Of a stretch of 6,264 nucleotides of DNA, positions 1-6,052 are shown piece by piece. Below the pieces are notes generated by a model that worked only from the letters and a program-made list of their open reading frames with translations, was not told the origin of the DNA and ran no database searches. The stretch covers positions 1 to 6,264 of the forward strand of contig DPOH01000257.1 of assembly GCA_003539755.1 (NCBI GenBank). Reading direction: 5' to 3'. The position numbers and the translations under genes were made by a program. The stretch is from Clostridium sp. (lineage in GTDB: Bacteria; Bacillota; Clostridia; Clostridiales; Clostridiaceae). Each line of letters begins with the position of its first letter. Positions within the stretch are counted from its first letter, which is position 1.

Positions 1-160
1 TAATAATGTTGTTATTATCCATTTTGTAAGGATATGATGTATTAGTAAATTAATTGGGTATTTTAATAAGTTATTTGAAATTTGTAGTTATGTAGAAAAA
101 GAATATTTAAATTGACAATTTTAGCTAATAAAACCACCCAAAAGAGTCTGAAAATTTTAT

Positions 161-197
161 TATAAAAATTTAGTAAAAAATATTGATTTTTTTACTA
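161..197 (+). promoter_or_regulatory. Candidate activator/repressor site upstream of the alpha-galactosidase promoter
   Basis: TAGTAAAAAA at 171-180 and TTTTTTACTA at 188-197 form a perfect 10-bp inverted repeat around a 7-nt spacer. The dyad spans the predicted -35 box (183-188). The left arm sits in a block, TATA-A(n)-TTTAGTAAAAAA-TATTG (161-185), that recurs upstream of the second gene's promoter at 2406-2433. Recurrence at the same place relative to the -35 box supports a shared regulator, perhaps of the AraC/XylS or LacI type often found with alpha-galactoside genes. No regulator gene is in the window, so its identity is inference. AT-richness raises the chance of coincidence. Confidence 0.5.
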
Positions 198-212
198 GAT
201 ATGAAATATAAT
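183..212 (+). promoter_or_regulatory. Sigma-A-type promoter of the GH36 alpha-galactosidase gene
   Basis: The -35 box TTGATT (183-188) is separated by 18 nt from a perfect -10 box TATAAT (207-212). The transcription start would be near 219, giving a leader of about 27 nt before the ATG at 246. The upstream flank is A-rich and could act as an UP element. This is the best promoter match before gene 1. Confidence 0.65.
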
Positions 213-214
213 TA

Positions 215-228
215 AGAAAACGTTATCT
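215..228 (+). promoter_or_regulatory. cre site (CcpA catabolite-repression operator)
   Basis: AGAAAACGTTATCT fits the cre consensus TGWAANCGNTNWCA except at the first base and the last (T instead of A, allowed in the looser WTGNAANCGNWNNCW form). It starts 2 nt after the -10 box and covers the predicted transcription start, a position where CcpA bound with HPr-Ser-P normally represses. The expected effect is shut-off of the alpha-galactosidase during growth on glucose. The match is by eye; no comparable match was found near the second promoter. Confidence 0.65.
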
Positions 229-245
229 TGAGGGAGGCACAGGTT

Positions 246-2312
246 ATGAGTATTAATCTTAGTAAAGACAATAAAATATTTAAATTAGATACAAATAACA
301 CATCATATGTTTTTGGAGTTGATGATAAAGGTCTATTAAGACATATATATTGGGGAACAAAAGTAGAAAATATTGAGGATTTTGATATGCCAGTTCTTGA
401 GGAAGTTTCAACTAATGATCCAGTTTTTGAAATTACACCTGAAGAATTTCCTGTACACGGTGGATTAAGATATAAGGAAACATGTTTAAAAGTTAATTTT
501 AATGATGGTACAAGAGATTTATTATATAAATATAATGGATATAACATAGAAGGTAATGTATTAACAGTAAAATTAGTAGATGATTATTATGATTTTGAAA
601 TAAATCTATATTATAAGATTTATGAAGAAGAAAATTTACTTGAACGTTGGGTTGAGATTAAAAATAACACAAATGATGTTATAGAAGTAGAAAGAATACA
701 TAGTGCTCAGTTCCATATACCTTATTCAGGTTTAAATTTCTCAAATACTCATGGACATTGGGGAGCAGAACAACAGATGTTCACTCAAAAATTAGGGTAT
801 GGTAAGATTACAATTGAAAATAGAAGGGGCATATCAACACATAATCATAATCCATATTTCATTTTAGATAAGGATGCTAATGAAACTTCTGGTGAAGTAT
901 TTTTTGGAGCATTAAGATTGAGTGGTAATTTCAGTGGAATTATAGAGCAGACTCAATATGGAGATACATTAATTCAAATGGGAATAAATCCTCATGATTT
1001 CTTATTAAAGCTATTACCAGGTGAAAGTTTCACAGCACCAGCAATTATAAGTGGATATTCTAACAGTGGATTTGAAACAATGTCACATAATATTCATAAG
1101 TTTGCTAACAATTATATTTTAAGAAATGGACTTAGACCAGTTTTATATAATTCATGGGAAGCTACAGAATTTGATGTGAAATGTGATGAACAAATAAAGC
1201 TAGCAGAAAAAGCAAGTGAAATTGGTGCAGAATTATTTGTAGTAGATGATGGATGGTTTGGACAAAGAAATGGAATACATAATGGCCTTGGAGATTGGTA
1301 TGTAAATGAAGAAAAATTTCCAGAAGGATTAACACCATTAATAAATAAAGTAAAAGAATTAAACATGATGTTTGGAATATGGGTAGAACCAGAAATGGTA
1401 AATCCTTTATCACAGCTGTATAAAGATCACCCTGATTGGATTTACCATTATGATACTAGAGTAAGTGATACTTCAAGAGGACAATATGTATTAAATTTAA
1501 CTAAGCAAGAAGTAAAAGATTTTGTTTATAATATGTTAGATAATTTATTATCAACATATGACATAGATTATATTAAATGGGATGCTAATAGACCTATTTC
1601 TCAAGCATCTGTAGAAAAAGACATATGGTATAAGCATATAGAAAATGTATACGATATTGTTAGAAACTTAAAGAAAAAACATCCACATGTTTTATTTGAA
1701 GCATGCGCATCTGGTGGAGGAAGAATTGATTATGGTATTTTAGGCATTTTTGATGACTTCTGGACAAGTGATAATACAGATGCTTATGACAGATTAGCTA
1801 TACAAAAGAGTTACTCATATATATATCCTATAAAGGCAATGAGAGCATGGGTTACAGATTGTCCTAATTTCTTATCTAAAAGAATAATTCCTATGAAATT
1901 TAGATATCATAGTGCTATGATGGGGACTTTAGGTATTGGATGCAATATTATAAAATTAAATGAAGAAGAAATTGATATTTCTAAGAATATGATTAAGGAA
2001 TACAAAGATATACGTCATATAGTACAAGAGGGAGAATTCTATAGATTAGAAAATACTTCATGTAATGACTATCACTTATTCCAATATGTAAAAGAAGATG
2101 AAGCTTTATTATTTGTATTCCTACCTCAAAGTAAATTAGGTCATAGTGGAGTAAGAGTAAGATTAAGAGGATTAGATCCTAAAAAATCATATGTATTTGA
2201 GTTGAATAAAAAAGAGTATAAAAAATCAGGAGCATATTTAATGAGTCATGGTATTAATATAAAATTAAATGGCGATTATGCCAGTGAAATTATAAAATTT
2301 AAATCACTTTAA
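246..2312 (+). CDS. GH36 alpha-galactosidase, cytoplasmic
   Basis: This 688-residue enzyme is predicted to release terminal alpha-galactose from melibiose- or raffinose-type sugars, with retention of configuration. It has an N-terminal beta-sandwich (about 1-290), a (beta/alpha)8 barrel (about 295-600) and a small C-terminal beta domain. Visible GH36 motifs are WEAT (304-307), DDGWFG (334-339, galactose binding), WVEPEMVN (379-386), KWDANR with nucleophile D446, CASGGGR with C487, and SDNTD with acid/base D509. It is somewhat shorter than the roughly 730-residue Geobacillus and Lactobacillus enzymes, and the nucleophile to acid/base interval is 63 residues instead of about 70. No signal peptide is visible, so it should act in the cytosol. 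The ATG at 246 is chosen because AGGGAGG (231-237) lies 8 nt upstream; the in-frame TTG at 228 would overlap that site and the cre. Some GH36 members are alpha-N-acetylgalactosaminidases, but the MelB-like neighbour favours galactose. The family call is firm; the substrate is inferred. Confidence 0.95.
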   Translation: MSINLSKDNKIFKLDTNNTSYVFGVDDKGLLRHIYWGTKVENIEDFDMPVLEEVSTNDPVFEITPEEFPVHGGLRYKETCLKVNFNDGTRDLLYKYNGYNIEGNVLTVKLVDDYYDFEINLYYKIYEEENLLERWVEIKNNTNDVIEVERIHSAQFHIPYSGLNFSNTHGHWGAEQQMFTQKLGYGKITIENRRGISTHNHNPYFILDKDANETSGEVFFGALRLSGNFSGIIEQTQYGDTLIQMGINPHDFLLKLLPGESFTAPAIISGYSNSGFETMSHNIHKFANNYILRNGLRPVLYNSWEATEFDVKCDEQIKLAEKASEIGAELFVVDDGWFGQRNGIHNGLGDWYVNEEKFPEGLTPLINKVKELNMMFGIWVEPEMVNPLSQLYKDHPDWIYHYDTRVSDTSRGQYVLNLTKQEVKDFVYNMLDNLLSTYDIDYIKWDANRPISQASVEKDIWYKHIENVYDIVRNLKKKHPHVLFEACASGGGRIDYGILGIFDDFWTSDNTDAYDRLAIQKSYSYIYPIKAMRAWVTDCPNFLSKRIIPMKFRYHSAMMGTLGIGCNIIKLNEEEIDISKNMIKEYKDIRHIVQEGEFYRLENTSCNDYHLFQYVKEDEALLFVFLPQSKLGHSGVRVRLRGLDPKKSYVFELNKKEYKKSGAYLMSHGINIKLNGDYASEIIKFKSL

Positions 2313-2341
2313 AGAGATTATTATATAATTTTAGCTATGAC

Positions 2342-2376
2342 AAAAGGCGCTTAACTAGTGTAGTTAAGCGCTTTTT
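2342..2376 (+). terminator. Rho-independent terminator after the alpha-galactosidase gene
   Basis: GCGCTTAACTA (2347-2357) pairs perfectly with TAGTTAAGCGC (2361-2371) across a GTG loop, followed by TTTTT. The stem extends outward through a G-U pair and an A-run pairing with the T-run, so it could also stop transcription on the minus strand. It is the most GC-rich hairpin in the window and should insulate gene 1 from gene 2. Confidence 0.9.
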
Positions 2377-2379
2377 GAG

Positions 2380-2427
2380 CTTTTTACTAAAAATGTAGTA
2401 AAAAGTATAAAAAAATTTAGTAAAAAA
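2380..2427 (+). promoter_or_regulatory. Three copies of the TAGTAAAAA element upstream of the transporter promoter
   Basis: CTTTTTACTA (2380-2389) and TAGTAAAAAG (2396-2405) make a perfect 10-bp inverted repeat. A further direct copy, TAGTAAAAAA, lies at 2418-2427. The two direct copies start exactly 22 bp apart, about two helical turns, and the nearer one ends 3 bp before the -35 box. That geometry resembles AraC-family class II activator sites. The nearer copy lies in the block shared with gene 1's promoter. The regulator is unknown and the reading is inference. Confidence 0.5.
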
Positions 2428-2430
2428 GTA

Positions 2431-2459
2431 TTGTATTTGTTTACATAAGATGATATTAT
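2431..2459 (+). promoter_or_regulatory. Promoter of the MelB-like transporter gene (extended -10)
   Basis: The -35 box TTGTAT (2431-2436) and -10 box TATTAT (2454-2459) are separated by 17 nt. A TG one base before the -10 box (2451-2452) makes it an extended -10 promoter. Transcription would start near 2466. An overlapping alternative, TTTACA (2440-2445) with TATAGA (2463-2468), is also spaced at 17 nt. The first is preferred because its distance from the TAGTAAAAAA element matches that at gene 1. Confidence 0.6.
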
Positions 2460-2480
2460 TTATATAGAGGATGTAAACAA
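2437..2480 (+). promoter_or_regulatory. Perfect inverted repeat flanking the -10 box of the transporter promoter
   Basis: TTGTTTACAT (2437-2446) is the exact reverse complement of ATGTAAACAA (2471-2480), with 24 nt between the arms. The left arm lies between the -35 and -10 boxes and the right arm just after the predicted start, so a dimer or looped repressor bound to both would block initiation. The arms are 34 bp apart centre to centre. No copy is seen at the alpha-galactosidase promoter, so this would be control specific to the transporter. The binding protein is not known. Confidence 0.45.
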
Positions 2481-2512
2481 TTACTTAAGCGATATTGAAA
2501 GGTGAGATCGTT

Positions 2513-3904
2513 ATGAAAGATTCAAAATTATCATTTAAAACTAAATATTCATTCGGTGTAGGAGCTTTAGGAAAAGACTTATGTTATTCAATTATGTCTT
2601 CGTTCTTAATGATTTATTTAACCGATTTAGTAGGAATAGCACCTGCATTTGTAGGAACATTATTTTTAGTAGCCAGAGTATGGGATGCTGTTAATGATCC
2701 TATGATGGGAATGGTAGTAGATAATACAAGAACAAGATTTGGTAAGTTCAGACCTTGGATTATGATAGGTACAATTCTTAACTCAGTAGTACTTGTATTA
2801 TTATTTACAAAACCAGATTTAAGTGGCAGTAGCCTTTATGTATATTTCTCAGTAATCTATATATTATGGGGTATGACTTATACAATGGAAGATATACCTT
2901 ATTGGTCAATGTTACCATGTTTATCTAAAACACCAGAAGAAAGAGAAAAGATGTCAGTTATACCTAGAATATTTGCCAGCAGTGCGTGGTTAATAATGGG
3001 TGCATTTGGATTAACAATAATAAACAAATTAGGTCAAGGAAATGACATAAAGGGATATTCAAAATTTGCAATTGTAATTGCAGTAATATTTATAGTAACA
3101 GCTATCATCACTTGTGTAAACGTTAAAGAAGAAAATATGCTTGATGCAGAAGATGATATGGCTAAGCAAGATAAGAAAAACAGAATTGGTCTTAAGGGAA
3201 TGATGAAAGTAATACTTCAAAATGACCAACTTAAAGTTTTTATTGGTGTAGTTTTATGTTATAACTTAGTAGTTCAATTATATGGTGGAGCTGCAATGTA
3301 CTACTTTAAATATGTTACTGGTAATGCTAATATGTATTCAGTATTTACAGCGTGTGCAGGAATTGCAGAAATTGCAGGGTTATTCTTCTTCCCAATGCTT
3401 ACAAAGACAATTGGAAGAGACCAAGTATTTAAAATAGCAGCATTTATCCCAGCAGTAGGTTTAGTGTTATTACTAGTATCAGGAATATTTGCACCAACAA
3501 ATGCAATACTAATTGCACTTTCAGGAGCAATATGTAAGCTTGGATCAGGATTTACATTAGGTGCTACAACAGTAATGATTGCAGATGTTATTGATTATGG
3601 TGAATATAAGTTAGGTACAAGAAATGAAAGTATAATAGCTTCATTCCAAACTTTATTAGTTAAAACTGCTTCAGCAGTATCTGGATGGTTAGTTGGAGTA
3701 GGATTAACTATAGTAGGGTATGTTCCAAATGTTGAGCAAACTTCAGGAACTATTTTAGGATTAAGAATATTAATGATAGGTGTTCCTTCAGTAATAACAA
3801 TAATAAGTTACTTTATTTATAAAGGTGGTTATAAGTTAAAGGGACAATATCATAAAGAAATTATGGATGAATTAGAAAAGAGAAGAGAAGAAAAAGCAGC
3901 TTAG
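2513..3904 (+). CDS. melB: MelB-like galactoside:cation symporter (GPH family, MFS fold)
   Basis: This 463-residue membrane protein is predicted to import galactosides together with Na+ or H+. About twelve hydrophobic segments are visible, split by a charged central loop (about 207-240) and ending in a charged tail (from about 437). It closely resembles E. coli MelB as I recall it: GTLFLVAR, YILWGMTYT, DYGEYKL and GYVPNVEQ are shared. Functional residues match: D22 (MelB D19), D58 and D62 (D55, D59, cation site), Y123, T124 and D127 (Y120, T121, D124), W131 (W128), R152 (R149), and Q379, T380 and K384 (Q372, T373, K377). The helix X tryptophan W342 is replaced by L349. Unlike LacS or RafP carriers, there is no C-terminal IIA domain. 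The ATG at 2513 follows AAGGTGA (2499-2505) by 7 nt; the in-frame TTG at 2495 overlaps that site. It has its own promoter and lies between two hydrolase genes. Which galactoside is carried cannot be read from the sequence. Confidence 0.93.
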   Translation: MKDSKLSFKTKYSFGVGALGKDLCYSIMSSFLMIYLTDLVGIAPAFVGTLFLVARVWDAVNDPMMGMVVDNTRTRFGKFRPWIMIGTILNSVVLVLLFTKPDLSGSSLYVYFSVIYILWGMTYTMEDIPYWSMLPCLSKTPEEREKMSVIPRIFASSAWLIMGAFGLTIINKLGQGNDIKGYSKFAIVIAVIFIVTAIITCVNVKEENMLDAEDDMAKQDKKNRIGLKGMMKVILQNDQLKVFIGVVLCYNLVVQLYGGAAMYYFKYVTGNANMYSVFTACAGIAEIAGLFFFPMLTKTIGRDQVFKIAAFIPAVGLVLLLVSGIFAPTNAILIALSGAICKLGSGFTLGATTVMIADVIDYGEYKLGTRNESIIASFQTLLVKTASAVSGWLVGVGLTIVGYVPNVEQTSGTILGLRILMIGVPSVITIISYFIYKGGYKLKGQYHKEIMDELEKRREEKAA

Positions 3905-3911
3905 TTTATAC

Positions 3912-3960
3912 AATCTGTTGCAAATCGTTATACAATAATAGTTTGCAACAGATTTTTTTT
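3912..3960 (+). terminator. Rho-independent terminator between transporter and GH42 genes
   Basis: AATCTGTTGCAAA (3912-3924) pairs perfectly over 13 bp with TTTGCAACAGATT (3942-3954). The loop is 17 nt and the hairpin runs straight into a row of eight Ts (3953-3960). It starts 8 nt after the transporter stop codon, and the Shine-Dalgarno of the next gene begins within 2 nt of the T-run. It should end or reduce transcription before GH42, so it may act as a partial terminator or attenuator. The large loop could make it weaker than the hairpin after gene 1. Confidence 0.82.
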
Positions 3961-3977
3961 GAAAGGAGTATATAAAT

Positions 3978-5933
3978 ATGCATTTAGGTGTAGATTATTA
4001 TCCAGAGCATTGGGATAAAGAAATGTTAGAGGATGATTTAAATAATATATTAGAACTTGGAAGTAATGTTATTAGAATAGGTGAATTTGCATGGCATATG
4101 ATGGAATGCGAAGAAGGAAAATATGATTTTTCTTATTTTGATAATATTATAAAAGAAGCAAAAAACAAAGGATTAAAAGTCATATTTGGAACTCCAACAG
4201 CTACTATGCCAGCATGGCTTGCCAAGAAGCATCCAGATGTATTATCAGAATTTGAAGACAATACAAAGAGAGTGTTTGGTGGAAGAAGACAGTATTGCTT
4301 CAATAGTAAAACATACTATGATTATTCTAAAAAGATAATTGAAAAATTAGCAGAACATTATAAAGGTGAAGAGGGAATAGTTGCATGGCAAATAGATAAC
4401 GAATTTGGTCATGAAGGAAGCGATATATGTTTCTGCGACAATTGTAAAAAAGCGTTTAGAGAATATTTAAAGGAAACATATAACAATGATATAGAAAAGC
4501 TTAATAAAACATGGGGGACAGTATTCTGGTCACAAGAATATAATGATTTTAATGAAATACCTCTTCCAGCAAAAACTATAACAACTCATAATCCAGCACT
4601 TCGTATGGAATGGGAAAGATTCAGAAGTATCAGCATTGAAAGATATGCAAAGATGCAGGTTGATTTATTAAAAGAAATATTAGGAGAAGATACAGTTGTA
4701 ATTCATGATTTTTCAGGAGGATATTTTGATAAGAGTTATGATTATTCAAAAGTAGCTCAGCATTTAGATGTTGTAGCATATAATAATTATCCTGTATGGG
4801 GAGGACAAAGAGAACCAATTCCAAATTATGAAATAGCATGTGGATTAGATTTCATGAGAGGATGCAAAAAGCAAAACTTCTGGATAACAGAAGCGATTAT
4901 GGGAGCTCAAGGTCACGATGTAATTGGTTATCTTCCAAGACCTAATCAAGCTAAAATGTGGTCATATCAAGCAATGGCTCATGGATGTAATTCTCTTATG
5001 TATTTTAGATATAGAGGAGCTACAAAGGGTGCTGAACAGTATTGTTATGGCATAATTGATGCAGATAATAAAAAGAGAAGAAAGTTCTATGAAGTACAAA
5101 ATTTCTTTAATGAAATGAAAAAGAGTGAAGATGTAATAAACAGCATTATTAATTCAGAAGTGGCTGTAATTTATGATTATGAATCTATGGCTTCATTTAG
5201 AATACAAAAGCAAAGCTTTATGATGGATTATAAAAATGAAGTATATAGACTTTACAGACCTTTTTATGAAAAGAATATAAATATAGATGTTATTCCATCA
5301 TATGCTGATTTTAGTGATTATAAAGTACTATTAATTCCTGCAATGATTGTATTTAAAAAAGAATTCCAAAAGAAGATAGAAAAGTTTGTTGAAGATGGAG
5401 GAAAAATAGTATTTACATTCAGAACAGCAGTAAAGGATTATTACAATAATTTGACACTAGGAGAATTAAATCCAACTTATTATAATGATCTTGTTGGTGC
5501 TTATGTTGAAGAAATTGAATCTTTACAAGATGGGCAAGATGTAAAGATAAAGGGTGTAGGAAACTTCGAAGGAATTAGTGGAAGCGGAAATGTATTTAGA
5601 GATATGCTTAAGACTACAACTGCAGAAACTTTATTTGAATATGAAGATCCATTCTTTAATGATTTATCAGCCGTTACATTAAATAAATATGGTAAGGGTG
5701 ATGTATATTACATAGGATGTGGTGTAGACAACTCTATTATGGACTTGTTAGCAGAAAAGATAATCAAAGATGCTGATATTGATTTTATTGAATCACCACA
5801 AGGAGTAGAAATTGTTAAGAGAGTAGTTAATAACGAAACATATTATTTTGTAATGAATCATACGAGTGAAAATAAAGAATTAAATAACACTAAATTAGCA
5901 CCTTATGAAAGCAAAATAGTTAAGAATTTATAG
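3978..5933 (+). CDS. GH42 beta-galactosidase, cytoplasmic
   Basis: This 651-residue protein is predicted to release terminal beta-galactose with retention. A TIM barrel fills about 1-380, followed by a Rossmann-like trimerisation domain (about 395-590) and a short C-terminal beta domain. It opens with the typical GH42 stretch GVDYYPEHW, then IRIGEFAW. WQIDNEFG carries N141 and acid/base E142, and ITEAIM carries the likely nucleophile E305. Cysteines C107, C151, C153 and C156 match the zinc cluster of Thermus A4 beta-galactosidase. No signal peptide is visible. AAAGGAG (3962-3968) lies 9 nt before the ATG. The region after E305 lacks the usual P-x-Q-x-NW pattern and has YCYGIID where many members have an HGA motif, so it belongs to a divergent subgroup. 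GH42 enzymes often prefer galacto-oligosaccharides or galactosides over lactose. Expression probably depends on read-through of the hairpin just upstream, since no clear promoter is seen. The family call is firm; the substrate is open. Confidence 0.93.
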   Translation: MHLGVDYYPEHWDKEMLEDDLNNILELGSNVIRIGEFAWHMMECEEGKYDFSYFDNIIKEAKNKGLKVIFGTPTATMPAWLAKKHPDVLSEFEDNTKRVFGGRRQYCFNSKTYYDYSKKIIEKLAEHYKGEEGIVAWQIDNEFGHEGSDICFCDNCKKAFREYLKETYNNDIEKLNKTWGTVFWSQEYNDFNEIPLPAKTITTHNPALRMEWERFRSISIERYAKMQVDLLKEILGEDTVVIHDFSGGYFDKSYDYSKVAQHLDVVAYNNYPVWGGQREPIPNYEIACGLDFMRGCKKQNFWITEAIMGAQGHDVIGYLPRPNQAKMWSYQAMAHGCNSLMYFRYRGATKGAEQYCYGIIDADNKKRRKFYEVQNFFNEMKKSEDVINSIINSEVAVIYDYESMASFRIQKQSFMMDYKNEVYRLYRPFYEKNINIDVIPSYADFSDYKVLLIPAMIVFKKEFQKKIEKFVEDGGKIVFTFRTAVKDYYNNLTLGELNPTYYNDLVGAYVEEIESLQDGQDVKIKGVGNFEGISGSGNVFRDMLKTTTAETLFEYEDPFFNDLSAVTLNKYGKGDVYYIGCGVDNSIMDLLAEKIIKDADIDFIESPQGVEIVKRVVNNETYYFVMNHTSENKELNNTKLAPYESKIVKNL

Positions 5934-5959
5934 TATAACTATATAGTTTTGTGGTTATA
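5934..5959 (+). repeat. Small AT-rich inverted repeat after the GH42 gene
   Basis: TATAACTA (5934-5941) pairs with TGGTTATA (5952-5959) through one G-U pair. It is weak and has no T-run, so it is not called a terminator. It may be chance in AT-rich sequence. Confidence 0.3.
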
Positions 5960-5963
5960 AAAT

Positions 5964-6050
5964 AATATATTTACAATGACTTATTTTTGTGATGTAGATA
6001 ACCGTCATGAAAATGAGTCATTTTTATTAAGTTATGCGGTTAAATATATT
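5964..6050 (+). repeat. Nested inverted repeat around the cluster terminator
   Basis: AATATATTTA (5964-5973) is the exact reverse complement of TAAATATATT (6041-6050), enclosing the terminator hairpin and followed by more Ts (6051-6054). A competing pair, TAACCG (5999-6004) with CGGTTA (6037-6042), overlaps both the terminator stem and the outer repeat. The arrangement could be a two-tier terminator or simply AT-rich chance. Confidence 0.4.
5975..6025 (+). terminator. Rho-independent terminator ending the cluster
   Basis: A long stem forms between 5975-5994 and 6003-6022: about 20 pairs including several G-U, with AATGACT and AGTCATT at its base and an 8-nt loop. TTTTT (6021-6025) follows. 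On the + strand it would end the GH42 transcript about 40 nt after the stop codon. The stem has few G-C pairs, so its strength is uncertain, but its length and the T-run support it. Confidence 0.75.
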
Positions 6051-6052
6051 TT

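Noticed and set aside
1..22. Possible start of a divergent minus-strand gene (ATG at 22-20, reading MDNNNII to the edge)
   Set aside because: A divergent regulator would be typical here, but there are only seven codons and no Shine-Dalgarno on the minus strand. The purine-rich bases nearby are on the plus strand.
112..117. Perfect -35 box TTGACA upstream of the alpha-galactosidase
   Set aside because: No -10 box lies 16-19 nt downstream (positions 134-142 read CACCCA-like sequence), so it is unlikely to be a working promoter.
228..245. In-frame TTG at 228 as the start of the alpha-galactosidase
   Set aside because: It lies on the cre site and just before the AGGGAGG that serves the ATG at 246, has no Shine-Dalgarno of its own, and would put the start codon about 9 nt from the predicted transcription start.
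212..1413. Minus-strand open frames within the alpha-galactosidase gene
   Set aside because: They overlap a clear GH36 coding region, lack ribosome-binding sites, and give low-complexity hydrophobic translations typical of frames opposite AT-rich genes. The same holds for the one at 4630-4839 in GH42.
117..2337. Direct repeat AATTTTAGCTA at 117-127 and 2327-2337
   Set aside because: Eleven AT-rich bases in different contexts (upstream non-coding and just after a stop codon); no shared position relative to a gene or promoter.
2484..2497. cre-like CTTAAGCGATATTG in the transporter leader
   Set aside because: It keeps the AANCG core but misses both TG and CA ends, with about four mismatches; too weak to call.
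2495..2512. In-frame TTG at 2495 as the start of the transporter
   Set aside because: The Shine-Dalgarno AAGGTGA (2499-2505) lies inside this extension and is well placed for the ATG at 2513, and E. coli MelB begins close to the same point.
3918..3935. CG-centred dyad TTGCAAATCGTTATACAA in the melB-GH42 gap as a cre or LacI-type site
   Set aside because: One extra base on each side of the CG breaks cre spacing, only 6 of 9 pairs match, and the left half is already explained by the terminator stem.
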